Virus record (IMG/VR): IMGVR_UViG_3300032286_000366
Span: 1 to 34,124 of that record
DNA length: 34,124 nt
DNA from: a virus
Strand: one strand, 5' to 3'
Positions within the stretch are counted from its first letter, which is position 1. Each line of letters opens with the position of its first letter. The notes under the pieces were generated by a model that had not been told where the DNA came from, ran no database searches, and saw only the letters and a program-made list of their open reading frames with translations. The position numbers and the translations under genes are program-made. Positions 19,334-28,236 of the stretch are shown here, one piece after another.

Positions 19334-19815
19334 AAAGCTATATGTTTATATTTCAAGATGAGCAGACTACTCATGAAACACCAGAACGCAATCTCTGGTT
19401 TGCTGTAATTGAAAGAGCATTAAAAGATTATTGTTTCTTTTTCGATAAATTAGCCAATACAGGTACCAAGCATTTGTTTTGCTATGACACTCTCAACGAA
19501 AGCAATAGAAGGAACTTTCAGACTAAAGCAATCTATGAGTTTGATCGGCTTCAGTGGTTCCTATTTGAAAAAGAACCATATCAATTCAATCTCGCATATT
19601 TGACTGATCAATTATACGAAGATGGAGATGGGGCTGCTTCAAGCATTAGAAAAGAAGCCTCAAGGCAATTCAAATTGCATTTCAATGAAGCAGAAACACG
19701 CGGCAGATTCCTTGCTGTTATTCATTACATTAAGGAAAACACTAATATAATGAATGCTGAAGCAGCAGATAAACAATGCGCGTTACGAAGTAAGCGCTAT
19801 AGAATTAGCAATTAG
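19330..19815 (+). CDS. Hypothetical protein at the end of the early operon
   Basis: A 161-residue helical protein with many aromatic residues (MKSYMFIFQDEQTTHETPER at the start; FDRLQWFLFEKEPYQFNLAY in the middle). No family was identified. It starts with an ATGA overlap and ends so that its TAG interlocks with the TAA of the opposing late gene. Its position as last early gene resembles antiterminator or late regulator positions, but no motif supports that. Confidence 0.65.
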   Translation: MKSYMFIFQDEQTTHETPERNLWFAVIERALKDYCFFFDKLANTGTKHLFCYDTLNESNRRNFQTKAIYEFDRLQWFLFEKEPYQFNLAYLTDQLYEDGDGAASSIRKEASRQFKLHFNEAETRGRFLAVIHYIKENTNIMNAEAADKQCALRSKRYRISN

Positions 19816-19997
19816 CGCTTCTTCAGGTTTTTCAAAGATAAAACTTGAGATACGCCATACAAAACAGCACCAGAAACAACAGGAGTTGCTGCTTGTGCTA
19901 AATTTTGAGTATCAGCCTCACTAACTCCGATTGTAAGCAAACTACCAGCTGCAAGTGTTAAAAGATGACGAACTATCGAGAAGATAACAAGTTCCAT
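19812..19997 (-). CDS. Holin-like membrane protein (Pam3-gp28 type)
   Basis: A 61-residue protein with two hydrophobic segments (VRHLLTLAAGSLLTIGV and PVVSGAVLYGVSQVL). The start MELVIFSIVRHLLTLAAGSL resembles the small membrane proteins grouped as Pam3-gp28, found in phage lysis regions. A short cytoplasmic Lys-Arg tail (LKNLKKR) is present. As the last gene of the late operon beside an exported protein it is a plausible holin or antiholin. It overlaps the exported-protein gene by 25 bases. Confidence 0.7.
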   Translation of the reverse strand: MELVIFSIVRHLLTLAAGSLLTIGVSEADTQNLAQAATPVVSGAVLYGVSQVLSLKNLKKR

Positions 19998-20770
19998 GCA
20001 ATTTTCCCTGCCTTAGCAAATTTATAAACCATGTGATTGCAATCTCGTTTGCTTGGGTAATTCCAAACATCAGAATTGCAATTCATCCAAGATGACCAAT
20101 ACAACCTAAGATCACAATGCTTAGTGTTATTATAGAACCTAATTAAGTCAACAAGTGTTTTAGCTTCTGTTCCATCTAAATCCGCTATACACGGGACTCT
20201 AAGATTAGGATTAATTCCATGTCGTTCACAGACGGTTCCGCGTAAACAGGAGGATTTGAGAGGATTATCGACAATGATACAGCTAGGCAAATGAACAGAT
20301 ACAGCATTAACCAAATATCTTCTAGCAGTTCCATGCAAATCGCACTCCAAACAAGGCGAGACATAACAGGACAGCGAACCTTTAGACTGCTTAATCCGCT
20401 GTTTTAATTTAATTGCTAACGCATCAAGACGCTTCCTTAATCTTGATTCTGGTACTTTTGCAGCTCTATTAGCTGAAGCTATAGTATATCCATAAAACAC
20501 ATCATGCCGTTCACATCGTTTATTTCTAAGGCATGGTCCATTTGCTAAATGCACTCGAATGATCTTATGTTTCTTTTGTTGCAAGATAGTGTTTGCGCAT
20601 TCACATTGCTTGCCAAATGAATCTTCCAACCAGCCAGTTATTATAGGCCTATTACGCCAAGTAGCCAGCGATTTATTACAGTCCCATGTGCTATTACATA
20701 GTCCGATATAACTCGTTCCCTGAGCTTGTGCAGAGGCTATAAATGCCAACAGCACAATTAGCACTCTCAT
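19973..20770 (-). CDS. Exported Cys-rich protein in the lysis cassette
   Basis: A 265-residue protein with a signal peptide (MRVLIVLLAFIASAQAQG, cleavage after AQA) and about 16 Cys, an even number, so periplasmic disulfides are likely. Strand-like repeats such as HKIIRVHLANGPCLRN, SVHLPSCIIVDNP and HCDLRLYWSSWMNC suggest a TIM-barrel-like enzyme, but no family is certain. Since no classical endolysin is visible elsewhere and its neighbours are membrane and DUF5675 proteins, it may be a Sec-exported lysis enzyme. This is inference from place and export signal. Confidence 0.7.
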   Translation of the reverse strand: MRVLIVLLAFIASAQAQGTSYIGLCNSTWDCNKSLATWRNRPIITGWLEDSFGKQCECANTILQQKKHKIIRVHLANGPCLRNKRCERHDVFYGYTIASANRAAKVPESRLRKRLDALAIKLKQRIKQSKGSLSCYVSPCLECDLHGTARRYLVNAVSVHLPSCIIVDNPLKSSCLRGTVCERHGINPNLRVPCIADLDGTEAKTLVDLIRFYNNTKHCDLRLYWSSWMNCNSDVWNYPSKRDCNHMVYKFAKAGKIAWNLLSSR

Positions 20771-21009
20771 TTTTCTAATATCCTATCAATCTTTTGTTCG
20801 ATCCGTTGCAATCGGTCTTTAATAGCACCCATCTCGCTCTGCATGACTTCAACATGCATGGTAAGCTGATATTTGCTTTGCTCTAACTCTTTCAATGAGT
20901 TTTTGACCTGACGATAATCCATGCCAACTAATGAAATAACTATACCGATTGCTCCTTTAATAAGGAGATCCAGCCAGTAACGCAATTCTGTGACATCACC
21001 ATCCGTCAT
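20767..21009 (-). CDS. Single-pass membrane protein with coiled coil (spanin- or holin-like)
   Basis: An 80-residue protein: a transmembrane helix (LDLLIKGAIGIVISLVGM, about residues 13-30), then a coiled-coil tail (YQLTMHVEVMQSEMGAIKDR, then LQRIEQKIDRILEK). This layout fits an inner-membrane spanin subunit or an accessory holin. No outer-membrane spanin partner is evident. It overlaps the DUF5675 gene by 14 bases and shares ATGA with the exported-protein gene. Confidence 0.7.
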   Translation of the reverse strand: MTDGDVTELRYWLDLLIKGAIGIVISLVGMDYRQVKNSLKELEQSKYQLTMHVEVMQSEMGAIKDRLQRIEQKIDRILEK

Positions 21010-21394
21010 GGATTTCTAGCTCCGCTTCACTTATACCATTCATAGCAGTCATGAAATTAGCGAAAGCTGCACGGCTGGAAAGAATCGCCGTTTCTGTTCC
21101 TATCGTTCCATACATAAGTCCAAGTAAGATACACCCATGCGTATCTTCCTTAGTGTTACCAGCGTGAATTAGTATCTGGCTGCGATCTGGTACGTCACAC
21201 ACTTGGAATACTCGTCCAAATTTAGGCGAGTTATGAATCTTTATCTTGTATTTGCCAGCAGGGATACAGCTTATCTGCCGTTCGTTGTCGAACCAACGAT
21301 CTTCTAAAGTAACAAACATAGGACGAGCATCGAGACACAACACGCCTAGCGTAGCGTCTTTGTATTCCGATACTCGTACTAACTTTAGCTTCAT
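20996..21394 (-). CDS. DUF5675-family protein
   Basis: A 132-residue protein carrying the family marks TLEDRWFDNERQISCIPAGK (about residues 29-48), then YKIKIHNSPKFGRVF, ILIHAGNTKEDTHGCILLG (about 74-92). The conserved His and Cys in HAGN...HGCI recall the active site of L,D-transpeptidase-like enzymes. DUF5675 proteins often sit in phage lysis regions, and a peptidoglycan-related role is suspected but, to my knowledge, not proven. The ATG overlaps the fibre stop codon (ATGA). Confidence 0.85.
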   Translation of the reverse strand: MKLKLVRVSEYKDATLGVLCLDARPMFVTLEDRWFDNERQISCIPAGKYKIKIHNSPKFGRVFQVCDVPDRSQILIHAGNTKEDTHGCILLGLMYGTIGTETAILSSRAAFANFMTAMNGISEAELEIHDGW

Positions 21395-22812
21395 GCCGTC
21401 TCAAGCTCAGCAACGCGAACTTCCAATGCTTTAACCTTATCGTAAAGTTCTTGGAACGCTTTGATAAGACGAGCATCATTTTTGTTCATATCGGTCAAAG
21501 TAAGATAGCCATTACTTTCTCCAACTACGTCAGGATAAATGGCTTGAACCTCTTGAGCTATGAATCCAATCTGATGCCCTGAGCCATCTTTATAATCAAA
21601 CTCAACCGGACGTAGATTGCAGATTGATTCAATTTGCGATGGAAGATCCACAACATTCTCTTTAAGTCGAACATCGGAAAAACTACCAAAAGCCGCTGCA
21701 CTCGCTCCGTTAGCATTGATCTGTCCTTGACCAGTTGCTCCACCGTTCATCAAAAACCCTATAAGCACTTGGCTTGTGGTGGAATTGCTATCTCTTTTTG
21801 TAACAAGTAAAGGGTGAGTAGCTAAATCTCCGGCTACGTTGCTTTGTACGTTAAGAGTATTTACTCCATTACTTACATTATTTGTAATTTGAACATAACT
21901 AGATGGGCTAGTTACACCAATTCCAATCTTCCCGTCCTGCCTAATTACCATTTTCTGCGTAAGCGTTCCCGTTGCTTGCGCGCTGGTAAAAAAAGCTAAA
22001 TCACCAGCGCGAGTAGCAACTGACCCATCAACAAGCTGTCCACGTATTTCAGCCAATGGCTTTGAAGACGTTTGATTATGTCCAAATCTTAATACTCCAC
22101 CATCAGCAGGTGTAGTGCCTGTATTTTCTAAATTGAAAACAGGGTTAGCTCCTGTCTCTTGAATAAGGCCAGCAGAATCAATTCTTAGCCGTTCAGTTAG
22201 CGTACCTGAACCATCTGGAGTTGTATAAAACAACAATCGCCCAGGCATATCATTAGTAGCTCCTGGGGTACCATCTACTTCACCAGAAATTGCAGCAGCA
22301 GGTGTATACCCAGTCCCATTAGCACCTCTAAAATTTATTTGTCCAAGTATGTCTCCACTTTGCACGATTGTATTCGTGCCAACAGATGCAGTTCTGCTTT
22401 TGTTTAGCAAAAGATATGCGCCATTCGTATCAGTAGAGTAGTTTGTATTGTTTATGATTGAACTAGTAGACTGTACATCTAAAATAGTTCCAGGCGTTGA
22501 AGTTCCAATGCCCAAACGATTGTTGGCAGTGTCCATATACAATGGAATGCCATTTCTTATTTGGCCATATGCCATTGCATCAGTTGCATTCGTAGCATTA
22601 GCTAATGCAGTAATCTTAGAACTCCCAAGGTTCAGATTGCCAGTTGCGGAGTTGCTTCCATCTTTATTTAGGCACTGATTAATACCATTCATGAAATCAT
22701 CGTCTTGCGTGTCATGACGACCAGCTTCGATGCCGATACCTAGCGATGCATCGCCAGTCCATCCGTTAGTGCCATAATTACCTTTGCGATATGTTCCACC
22801 GCTCCATGCCAT
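21391..22812 (-). CDS. Tail fibre with C-terminal S74 chaperone domain
   Basis: The 473-residue fibre starts MAWSGGTYRKGNYGTNGWTG, a common virion-anchoring N-terminus, followed by RHDTQDDDFMNGINQCLNKD. A Gly, Ser and Thr-rich shaft contains the knot NRLGIGTSTPG (about residues 99-109). The end is a Peptidase S74 intramolecular chaperone: SDVRLKENVVDLPSQIESIC with the Ser, Asp, Lys motif, then IGFIAQEVQAIYPDVV and a coiled coil (YDKVKALEVRVAELE). In the family this domain drives trimer folding and then cleaves itself before the conserved Ser. This is likely the host-binding fibre. Confidence 0.9.
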   Translation of the reverse strand: MAWSGGTYRKGNYGTNGWTGDASLGIGIEAGRHDTQDDDFMNGINQCLNKDGSNSATGNLNLGSSKITALANATNATDAMAYGQIRNGIPLYMDTANNRLGIGTSTPGTILDVQSTSSIINNTNYSTDTNGAYLLLNKSRTASVGTNTIVQSGDILGQINFRGANGTGYTPAAAISGEVDGTPGATNDMPGRLLFYTTPDGSGTLTERLRIDSAGLIQETGANPVFNLENTGTTPADGGVLRFGHNQTSSKPLAEIRGQLVDGSVATRAGDLAFFTSAQATGTLTQKMVIRQDGKIGIGVTSPSSYVQITNNVSNGVNTLNVQSNVAGDLATHPLLVTKRDSNSTTSQVLIGFLMNGGATGQGQINANGASAAAFGSFSDVRLKENVVDLPSQIESICNLRPVEFDYKDGSGHQIGFIAQEVQAIYPDVVGESNGYLTLTDMNKNDARLIKAFQELYDKVKALEVRVAELETA

Positions 22813-22824
22813 TTTATCACCTAA

Positions 22825-23382
22825 CTATTTGATATTGTTATTCTTTTTAGCCATTCTTTTAGCGTTTGCTCGCTTCTGTACTTCTGCAAAACAAACTTCG
22901 CATCTTCTATGACCGCTACCAGGAGTAATATAAGTCGTTTCTAATTTCCACTCATGACCACGTCTGCAATGTGTAGCTGCTAGTTTTTTAGTTGCGGCCA
23001 CCTGCGATGCTTTTTTACTTACATTCTCCACAAATGCAGCTTTATCATCATCTGATAAGGCAACCCACCACTTTTTATAACCCTTAGCATTATGACGACT
23101 ACCGTTCTCTTCTCGTGTCACAGCTTCTAAGTGTTCTGGATTTACGCATCCTTTATTTTCGCATAGGTGATCGATAGTTAATCCAGCAGGTATTTTACCT
23201 TTATGCCACTCGTAACTAATGCGATGAGCTTTGTATAAGTTCTTTGATTTGTGAAATTGAGCATAACCATCACGATCATGGGAAGCATTCATTTCCCAAC
23301 AACCAGAAACAGCAACAGAAATACGGCTTATAAATCGCTCATACGATTTAGCCTCCCTGTTGATTGCTTCTATACACGTCAT
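22825..23382 (-). CDS. HNH endonuclease, free-standing
   Basis: A 185-residue protein with a complete HNH core: AHRISYEWHKGKIPAGLTID, then HLCENKGCVNPEHLEAVT (about residues 71-108) with paired Cys for a structural zinc. A C-terminal second Cys cluster, THCRRGHEW followed by RRCEVC, forms another zinc ribbon. This layout is typical of phage homing endonucleases that invade operons between essential genes. It is inserted between the transglycosylase gene (1 base away) and the fibre (12 bases), without breaking either. Confidence 0.9.
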   Translation of the reverse strand: MTCIEAINREAKSYERFISRISVAVSGCWEMNASHDRDGYAQFHKSKNLYKAHRISYEWHKGKIPAGLTIDHLCENKGCVNPEHLEAVTREENGSRHNAKGYKKWWVALSDDDKAAFVENVSKKASQVAATKKLAATHCRRGHEWKLETTYITPGSGHRRCEVCFAEVQKRANAKRMAKKNNNIK

Positions 23383-23383
23383 T

Positions 23384-26101
23384 TTATGCCTCTAATTGAT
23401 TACGCTTTGTAATTACTTTGCTGACATATTTCCGTGTTTCTGCTGGAACGTATGCAACATCTAATATATTTTCCCAAGTTGGTTTAAGTCCTTCTTTCTT
23501 AATCTTTGCAATAGCTCTTTGCACGTTAGCAGGCCCCCAGTTATATGCTGCAAGTGCTAGCTTCTCATCGCCAAACTGATCCATCATCTGATTGATATAG
23601 CGCGTTCCGCCTTCGATATTCTGCGCTGGGTCTGTTGGGTCAACACCAAGCTCTTTAGCTGTGCCAGGCATCAACTGCATCAAACCCTTTGCTCCTTTGC
23701 TGCTAATTGCTTGAGGCTTGCCAGCTGACTCAGTTTGAATGATTGCTCTGATCAGAGGTGGCTGTTCAGCAATTAACGTGTTTACATCTTTCTTTACTGC
23801 GGGAGACTCTGCCTCTGGTGTTTGCATAGCATCGACTGCGCCAGAATTGATTTCCAACATAAGTTGATCAATCTCTGGGACTCCCGTTGCCAACCCCACA
23901 CCACCAATCGCCATGCCAGATTTGCTTAATCCTTTTGTGGTAGCTGGAGATTTAGATTCTGGTTGTAATCTTCCAGCAGTTCTACGCCCCGCACGTTGAG
24001 CAATTTGGCCAGTAATCTCACCAGCTGCTTGCGAAGCCTGAAGTGCTCTCACTAATGGAGTCAATCCAGTCAACGTTTCACCAGCGCGAGGGTTAAAGTA
24101 TATGCTCGCTAGGTCCTCATAAAACTTTGCTTCTGGCTGGTTAAGAAGAGCTTTGGAAAGCAATCCAAGGAACTTACCAGTGATGCCTTCTTTCTTAGCT
24201 ATCTCTTGAGCAGTTCCAGCCACACCACTCAACTCTTCCTCTGCCGCTAATTGTGCACGAGTCGTAGAGCCTCCAAGATATTCGCGCTTTCCAGCCGAAA
24301 TCTTTTGCTCGATCTCAAGCGACTTAATCACACGTTCAGCTTTATCGCCTAACGCTGCCTCTAGTCGCCGCTTCATCACTGGGGTTGTAAACTGACTGGC
24401 TAGGTCAAACCCTTCGCGTTTAGCTTCAAGGCTCTTTTGCATAAAGCCACGGATACCAGCCTCAAAGTCTGATAGCTTGCCAGCATCAGCAAACGACTTG
24501 CGAAGCTCTGCGATCTGCTCTGGCTCATACCTGAATATGGTCCCAATCTTTTGGGTATCCTCTGGATCTATATCCATGAGCATTTTGAACTTTGTCTTTT
24601 CTAGCTCATTCAAGCCAGAACTTGCAGATTCAAACGCAGCTCTTGCCTCTTTATAAGTTGGCGAGGCTTTATCAAGTTGAGAAACCAACTCATTTTTAGT
24701 GCTTTCTAAAAGACGTGCTTTATTCGTAGCACCCTCTTTCTTAGCTGTTGCAATCTTATCATCGAGAATGCGTTTTGCTTGGTCTAAAACATCAAGAGAT
24801 GTCGTCGCTTTGTCAGCATTAGCACCAAACGACTTAACCTCTTTAATTGCAGAAGATAAGTTTTTATCTTTAGCGATAAGATTGCTTAAAGCCTCATTTG
24901 TAATCTCTGGAGCCTCTTCTCTAGCCTGATCATACAACGGCTTTGCTAATGCTGCTCGCTCGCTTTTTAGACCTTCCACAATATTCTGCGCAGCACTAGC
25001 CATACGCAAACCACCGCGGTACGGACTAACTTCAGGGCTCACCTCATTGAATACGCCGCTAAGACGATCCAGCTGTTCAGCAGCTCTGCCTTCTATCGCT
25101 CTCTTTGCAACGTCAATAGACTCAGGACGTTGAGCGACGATTTGTGCGCTTTGTCTAATCCCACCAGTTCCAACAGCTTCAGGAAGGAATAACGGAAGTT
25201 TAAGCCGCTCTGCCTCTGCTGCAATATCTTGCGCAGCTTGCAACTCTTCAGGACGTACGTTGCGCATTTGTCGCGCTGCTTCAAACGTAGCTGCACTTGG
25301 CTTTTCAAATGTAACTTTTACGTCTGGAGCCCACTGTGGAGGAACATCTCCAACAGCTCCACGTTCTGAACTAAGAAACTGAGCAAGTTTAGAACCAAGA
25401 GCTGGAATGTCTATGCCTTGTCTAGCAGCAAGATCCCCAATTCCTTGCACTGCTGCTTTACCGCCAAAGTATAAACCTGGAGTAAGTGTAGCTACAGCAA
25501 GTCCGCCGATGGTTGCGCCAGTTAATCGATTTTCAAGACCAGACTCAGCACTGCCAGCACCTTGCAACGCTCCAGTTGCTGCACCAGCTCTAATAAGATT
25601 CGGCAAGGTTGTTGCGGATTGAGTACCTAGAACAGTTGCTGCGCCAGGAATCTTTTCAACTAACTTTGTTACTGTCGGAAGATATTTAGGAGCCTGCGTT
25701 GCAGCTGCTCCAAGTCCAGTACCTAATGCACTACCAAGGATAGAGCCATATTGACCGATATTGTAAGCAGTTGGACTGACAGTCTCGGCACGTTTCAGCA
25801 AGTCCTGCTCTTCTTGTATCGCTTGAGAGTAAGGAGTGCCACCAAACAGAGAACGAATGCCAGCTATCATCTCATCTGAAAATGGATTAAGCCCTTGTCC
25901 GATTCCAGCACTAAGCGCAGCCAATCTATCCAAGCTTACAACTTTTTGTTCTAGTTGAGCTTGTTTAATTTTATTTGCTGCAGCTTCTGCTTTAACAGCA
26001 TCATATTTAGCCTGCTCTGCTTGTGGCAAAGGAAATATGGCAGTGTCTGAAGCAGATGAGCCAATGTCAGCAAGTAGCGCAAATGGATCTAAATCAGCCA
26101 T
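23384..26101 (-). CDS. Ejection protein with C-terminal lytic transglycosylase
   Basis: A 905-residue internal virion protein. The first 770 residues are Ala- and Lys-rich helices with Gly-Ala stretches (TGLGAAATQAPKYLPTV; ATIGGLAVATLTPGLYFGG). The C-terminal part from about residue 774 is an SLT domain: IRAIIQTESAGKPQAIS with the catalytic Glu near 791, GAKGLMQLMPGTAKELGV, ALAAYNWGPANV and AETRKYVSKV. It probably enters the cell envelope with DNA and cuts peptidoglycan locally. In T7 gp16 the same domain is N-terminal, so the domain order here is reversed. It is preceded by two other candidate ejection proteins. Confidence 0.9.
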   Translation of the reverse strand: MADLDPFALLADIGSSASDTAIFPLPQAEQAKYDAVKAEAAANKIKQAQLEQKVVSLDRLAALSAGIGQGLNPFSDEMIAGIRSLFGGTPYSQAIQEEQDLLKRAETVSPTAYNIGQYGSILGSALGTGLGAAATQAPKYLPTVTKLVEKIPGAATVLGTQSATTLPNLIRAGAATGALQGAGSAESGLENRLTGATIGGLAVATLTPGLYFGGKAAVQGIGDLAARQGIDIPALGSKLAQFLSSERGAVGDVPPQWAPDVKVTFEKPSAATFEAARQMRNVRPEELQAAQDIAAEAERLKLPLFLPEAVGTGGIRQSAQIVAQRPESIDVAKRAIEGRAAEQLDRLSGVFNEVSPEVSPYRGGLRMASAAQNIVEGLKSERAALAKPLYDQAREEAPEITNEALSNLIAKDKNLSSAIKEVKSFGANADKATTSLDVLDQAKRILDDKIATAKKEGATNKARLLESTKNELVSQLDKASPTYKEARAAFESASSGLNELEKTKFKMLMDIDPEDTQKIGTIFRYEPEQIAELRKSFADAGKLSDFEAGIRGFMQKSLEAKREGFDLASQFTTPVMKRRLEAALGDKAERVIKSLEIEQKISAGKREYLGGSTTRAQLAAEEELSGVAGTAQEIAKKEGITGKFLGLLSKALLNQPEAKFYEDLASIYFNPRAGETLTGLTPLVRALQASQAAGEITGQIAQRAGRRTAGRLQPESKSPATTKGLSKSGMAIGGVGLATGVPEIDQLMLEINSGAVDAMQTPEAESPAVKKDVNTLIAEQPPLIRAIIQTESAGKPQAISSKGAKGLMQLMPGTAKELGVDPTDPAQNIEGGTRYINQMMDQFGDEKLALAAYNWGPANVQRAIAKIKKEGLKPTWENILDVAYVPAETRKYVSKVITKRNQLEA

Positions 26102-26102
26102 G

Positions 26103-27314
26103 TTATTTTGCCTGTGGTGCTCTGGTTAATTGCCAAACCTTGCCGTACTTAGCCGCAAGATTATTCGCTTCAGTGATTAAGTTCTGCCTATCTTGTGGAG
26201 TTACATTAGGCGATTTTACCTGCTTACTGATTTCAGCAAGCCTATCAATAGCCTTTTCGCTGCCTGTCTTTCCTGGGAACTCAAAAGGCAGCAGCTTTGT
26301 ATTTATCTGTGCATCTGTAGCTTCTAAATGCTTGTTAGCAATAAGCCTATTCTTAGCAAGTTCAGCTTGAGACGTATAAGATGACTTAGAAGCATCTGCG
26401 TATACTTTGAATGCTTTTAACAAGTCAGCTCTAGCTTCATCAGTAAGTATCGAATTACCTTTGAGAACCTTCTCAAGCTCTTTTGAATACTGCTGAATAG
26501 TTGGCAGAACGCTGATTCGTGCTTTTGCTTCAGAGGGAGAAACAACAGAAGTGGGATCTCCAATCTTTGTACCAAGGCGAGCAATCTCATTATCTGCTGC
26601 CATGCTATCCTGACCCATTAACTCTTCAATAGAGTTGTACATATTAGAAATTTGAGCAGCATTCTCACCCTGTTTAGTGAGAGCAGTGCGCTCTTTATCA
26701 ATAGCATCCTGAGTGCGTTTTGGTCCTTCAATGATGTTTTGCTCTGCAACCTTAACTCGCAAATCACGTTGCTGCTTTGGATTCAATCCTTCCATGCCAG
26801 GCGTGGTTGGAGTGGCAGTTGGTGCCGTAATTGCTAACGGTTGCAATGCTTCAAACCCTGCCGGAAGGTTTCCAGTCTGCTTAACGTACTCAAGCGCAAC
26901 ATCCTGCTCTAGTTTTCTGCGTGCAGCTGCCTGTTCTGCCTTAGCTGCAATCTCATTTTGCAACAGAATAGGATTGATCTCCGTCAACCTACTCATAACG
27001 TTCGTAGGAGTATCTTGCTGTGCTAACGCATTAAGGAACGCCGTCCTATCTGCGGCAGGCTTATTCAGCATCTGACTTGCTAAGTCACTAACCTGCAACG
27101 ACTCTTCTGTTGCTTGCTTCTTAGCCTGATAGCCTAACAATCCAGAAAGTAATGCTTGACCGATTGCGATACCAAAATTAGTTGCAGGTTTACCATATGG
27201 ATTATACAAGTTTGGTGCTGCCTGATTGAGTGCGAGCAACCCCATACCATAAGGATTTTCTGCGCCAGTTATACGCAATCCGCTAAGTGCATCAGCAAGT
27301 GTTGTTGGTGCCAT
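26103..27314 (-). CDS. Putative ejection (internal virion) protein
   Basis: A 403-residue helical protein. ATG 27314 is chosen because AAGGA lies 6 bases upstream; a longer reading would overlap the upstream gene. The N-terminal MAPTTLADALSGLRITGAEN is followed by a Gly-rich hydrophobic segment (NFGIAIGQALLSGLLGY) and then long helices rich in Ala, Glu and Lys. Size, helical nature and position just upstream of the SLT protein are typical for one of the three DNA-ejection proteins of P22-like phages. No catalytic motif. Confidence 0.7.
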   Translation of the reverse strand: MAPTTLADALSGLRITGAENPYGMGLLALNQAAPNLYNPYGKPATNFGIAIGQALLSGLLGYQAKKQATEESLQVSDLASQMLNKPAADRTAFLNALAQQDTPTNVMSRLTEINPILLQNEIAAKAEQAAARRKLEQDVALEYVKQTGNLPAGFEALQPLAITAPTATPTTPGMEGLNPKQQRDLRVKVAEQNIIEGPKRTQDAIDKERTALTKQGENAAQISNMYNSIEELMGQDSMAADNEIARLGTKIGDPTSVVSPSEAKARISVLPTIQQYSKELEKVLKGNSILTDEARADLLKAFKVYADASKSSYTSQAELAKNRLIANKHLEATDAQINTKLLPFEFPGKTGSEKAIDRLAEISKQVKSPNVTPQDRQNLITEANNLAAKYGKVWQLTRAPQAK

Positions 27315-27322
27315 GTTAATCC

Positions 27323-28234
27323 TTATTTCAACGCCCAATTAGTTGCAGCCGCTCCAGCTCCAGTGCCTAACCCTTGAGCCACTCCACTCCCAAAACTTGG
27401 CTTTTGAGGTTGATTGTACTGGTTCATGTTCTGCATAGCTGCTGTGTCGCGCATAGCATCAGCTTGAATTTGCGCGGCTCTTACGGATGCGCCACTGCCA
27501 GACCTAGCTGCCGCAAGTTGTGCTTGCCGATTCTTTTCAGCTTGCTGTGCTTCCATTTGTGCGCTGTAAGGCAACGTCCACATCTTTTCTGTTGCAGCAT
27601 ACTGTTCAAACGGTAGCTTTTGACCACCGATAAACTGCTCATAGCCTTGCTGCTGATACTGTGAACCAAGTTGGAATGCTTGGGACCGCGCTTGATTGCG
27701 AGCGTTGTTTTGAGATTCCTTAATGGCTCTAAACTGCGCTTGGTACGCGCCACTATTAGGATCAATGCCTTGCTCTGCCATACGCTGCTGGAACTCAGCA
27801 TCCTGTCGCTGGAACTCTGGAGCCATGGTTCGCTCAAACTCTCCCATAACGCTCTGCCGAGCAGCTTCTAGCTGATCAGTGAAGCCTTGTTGCTGTGCAT
27901 TTGCCCAGGGATTGTTTGGATCGAACTGTGAAGCACGGCCAAGAATGTCCATGCCAAATTGACCAGATACATCAGCCATTTGATTGCCTTGTTGCTCAGA
28001 TGTTTGTTGAGCAAATGGCGTTGGACCCTTAGATGCTTTGTTTGGCTTTTCTGTTTTTACAGGACGCTGACGACTATCGATGCGCTGACCACGTGAATTA
28101 GTAAGTTGACCCTGCGGATTGCGATATACGCCAGGTGACAATCGTTTGAGACCTTTAGCTGCATCGTTTGAAGGTGCTGCATTACTAGGATTAGTTTTAA
28201 GAGCGCCACCTTTATTAGTTTTCTTTTCTGCCAT
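27323..28234 (-). CDS. Putative ejection or tail protein with RLSPGVYR motif
   Basis: A 303-residue, Gln- and Ala-rich protein. Residues 31-38 are RLSPGVYR, followed by NPQGQLTNSRGQRI. The same motif with GAAGQLVNQQG occurs at residues 18-25 of the protein at 29972-30541. A helical centre (EFERTMAPEFQRQDAEFQQR and MAEQGIDPNSGAYQAQFRAI) recalls internal virion proteins carried in many podoviruses. The C-terminus is Gly-Ala-rich. It lies between the tail nozzle and the ejection genes. Confidence 0.7.
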   Translation of the reverse strand: MAEKKTNKGGALKTNPSNAAPSNDAAKGLKRLSPGVYRNPQGQLTNSRGQRIDSRQRPVKTEKPNKASKGPTPFAQQTSEQQGNQMADVSGQFGMDILGRASQFDPNNPWANAQQQGFTDQLEAARQSVMGEFERTMAPEFQRQDAEFQQRMAEQGIDPNSGAYQAQFRAIKESQNNARNQARSQAFQLGSQYQQQGYEQFIGGQKLPFEQYAATEKMWTLPYSAQMEAQQAEKNRQAQLAAARSGSGASVRAAQIQADAMRDTAAMQNMNQYNQPQKPSFGSGVAQGLGTGAGAAATNWALK

Positions 28235-28236
28235 AA

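Noticed and set aside
12211-19815. Diversity-generating retroelement, CRISPR array or integrase with att site
   Set aside because: No reverse transcriptase, no spaced repeat array and no tyrosine or serine recombinase was found on either strand.
24699-27075. Plus-strand open frames opposite the ejection protein genes
   Set aside because: Antisense shadows of Ala-rich coding sequence with no start signals.
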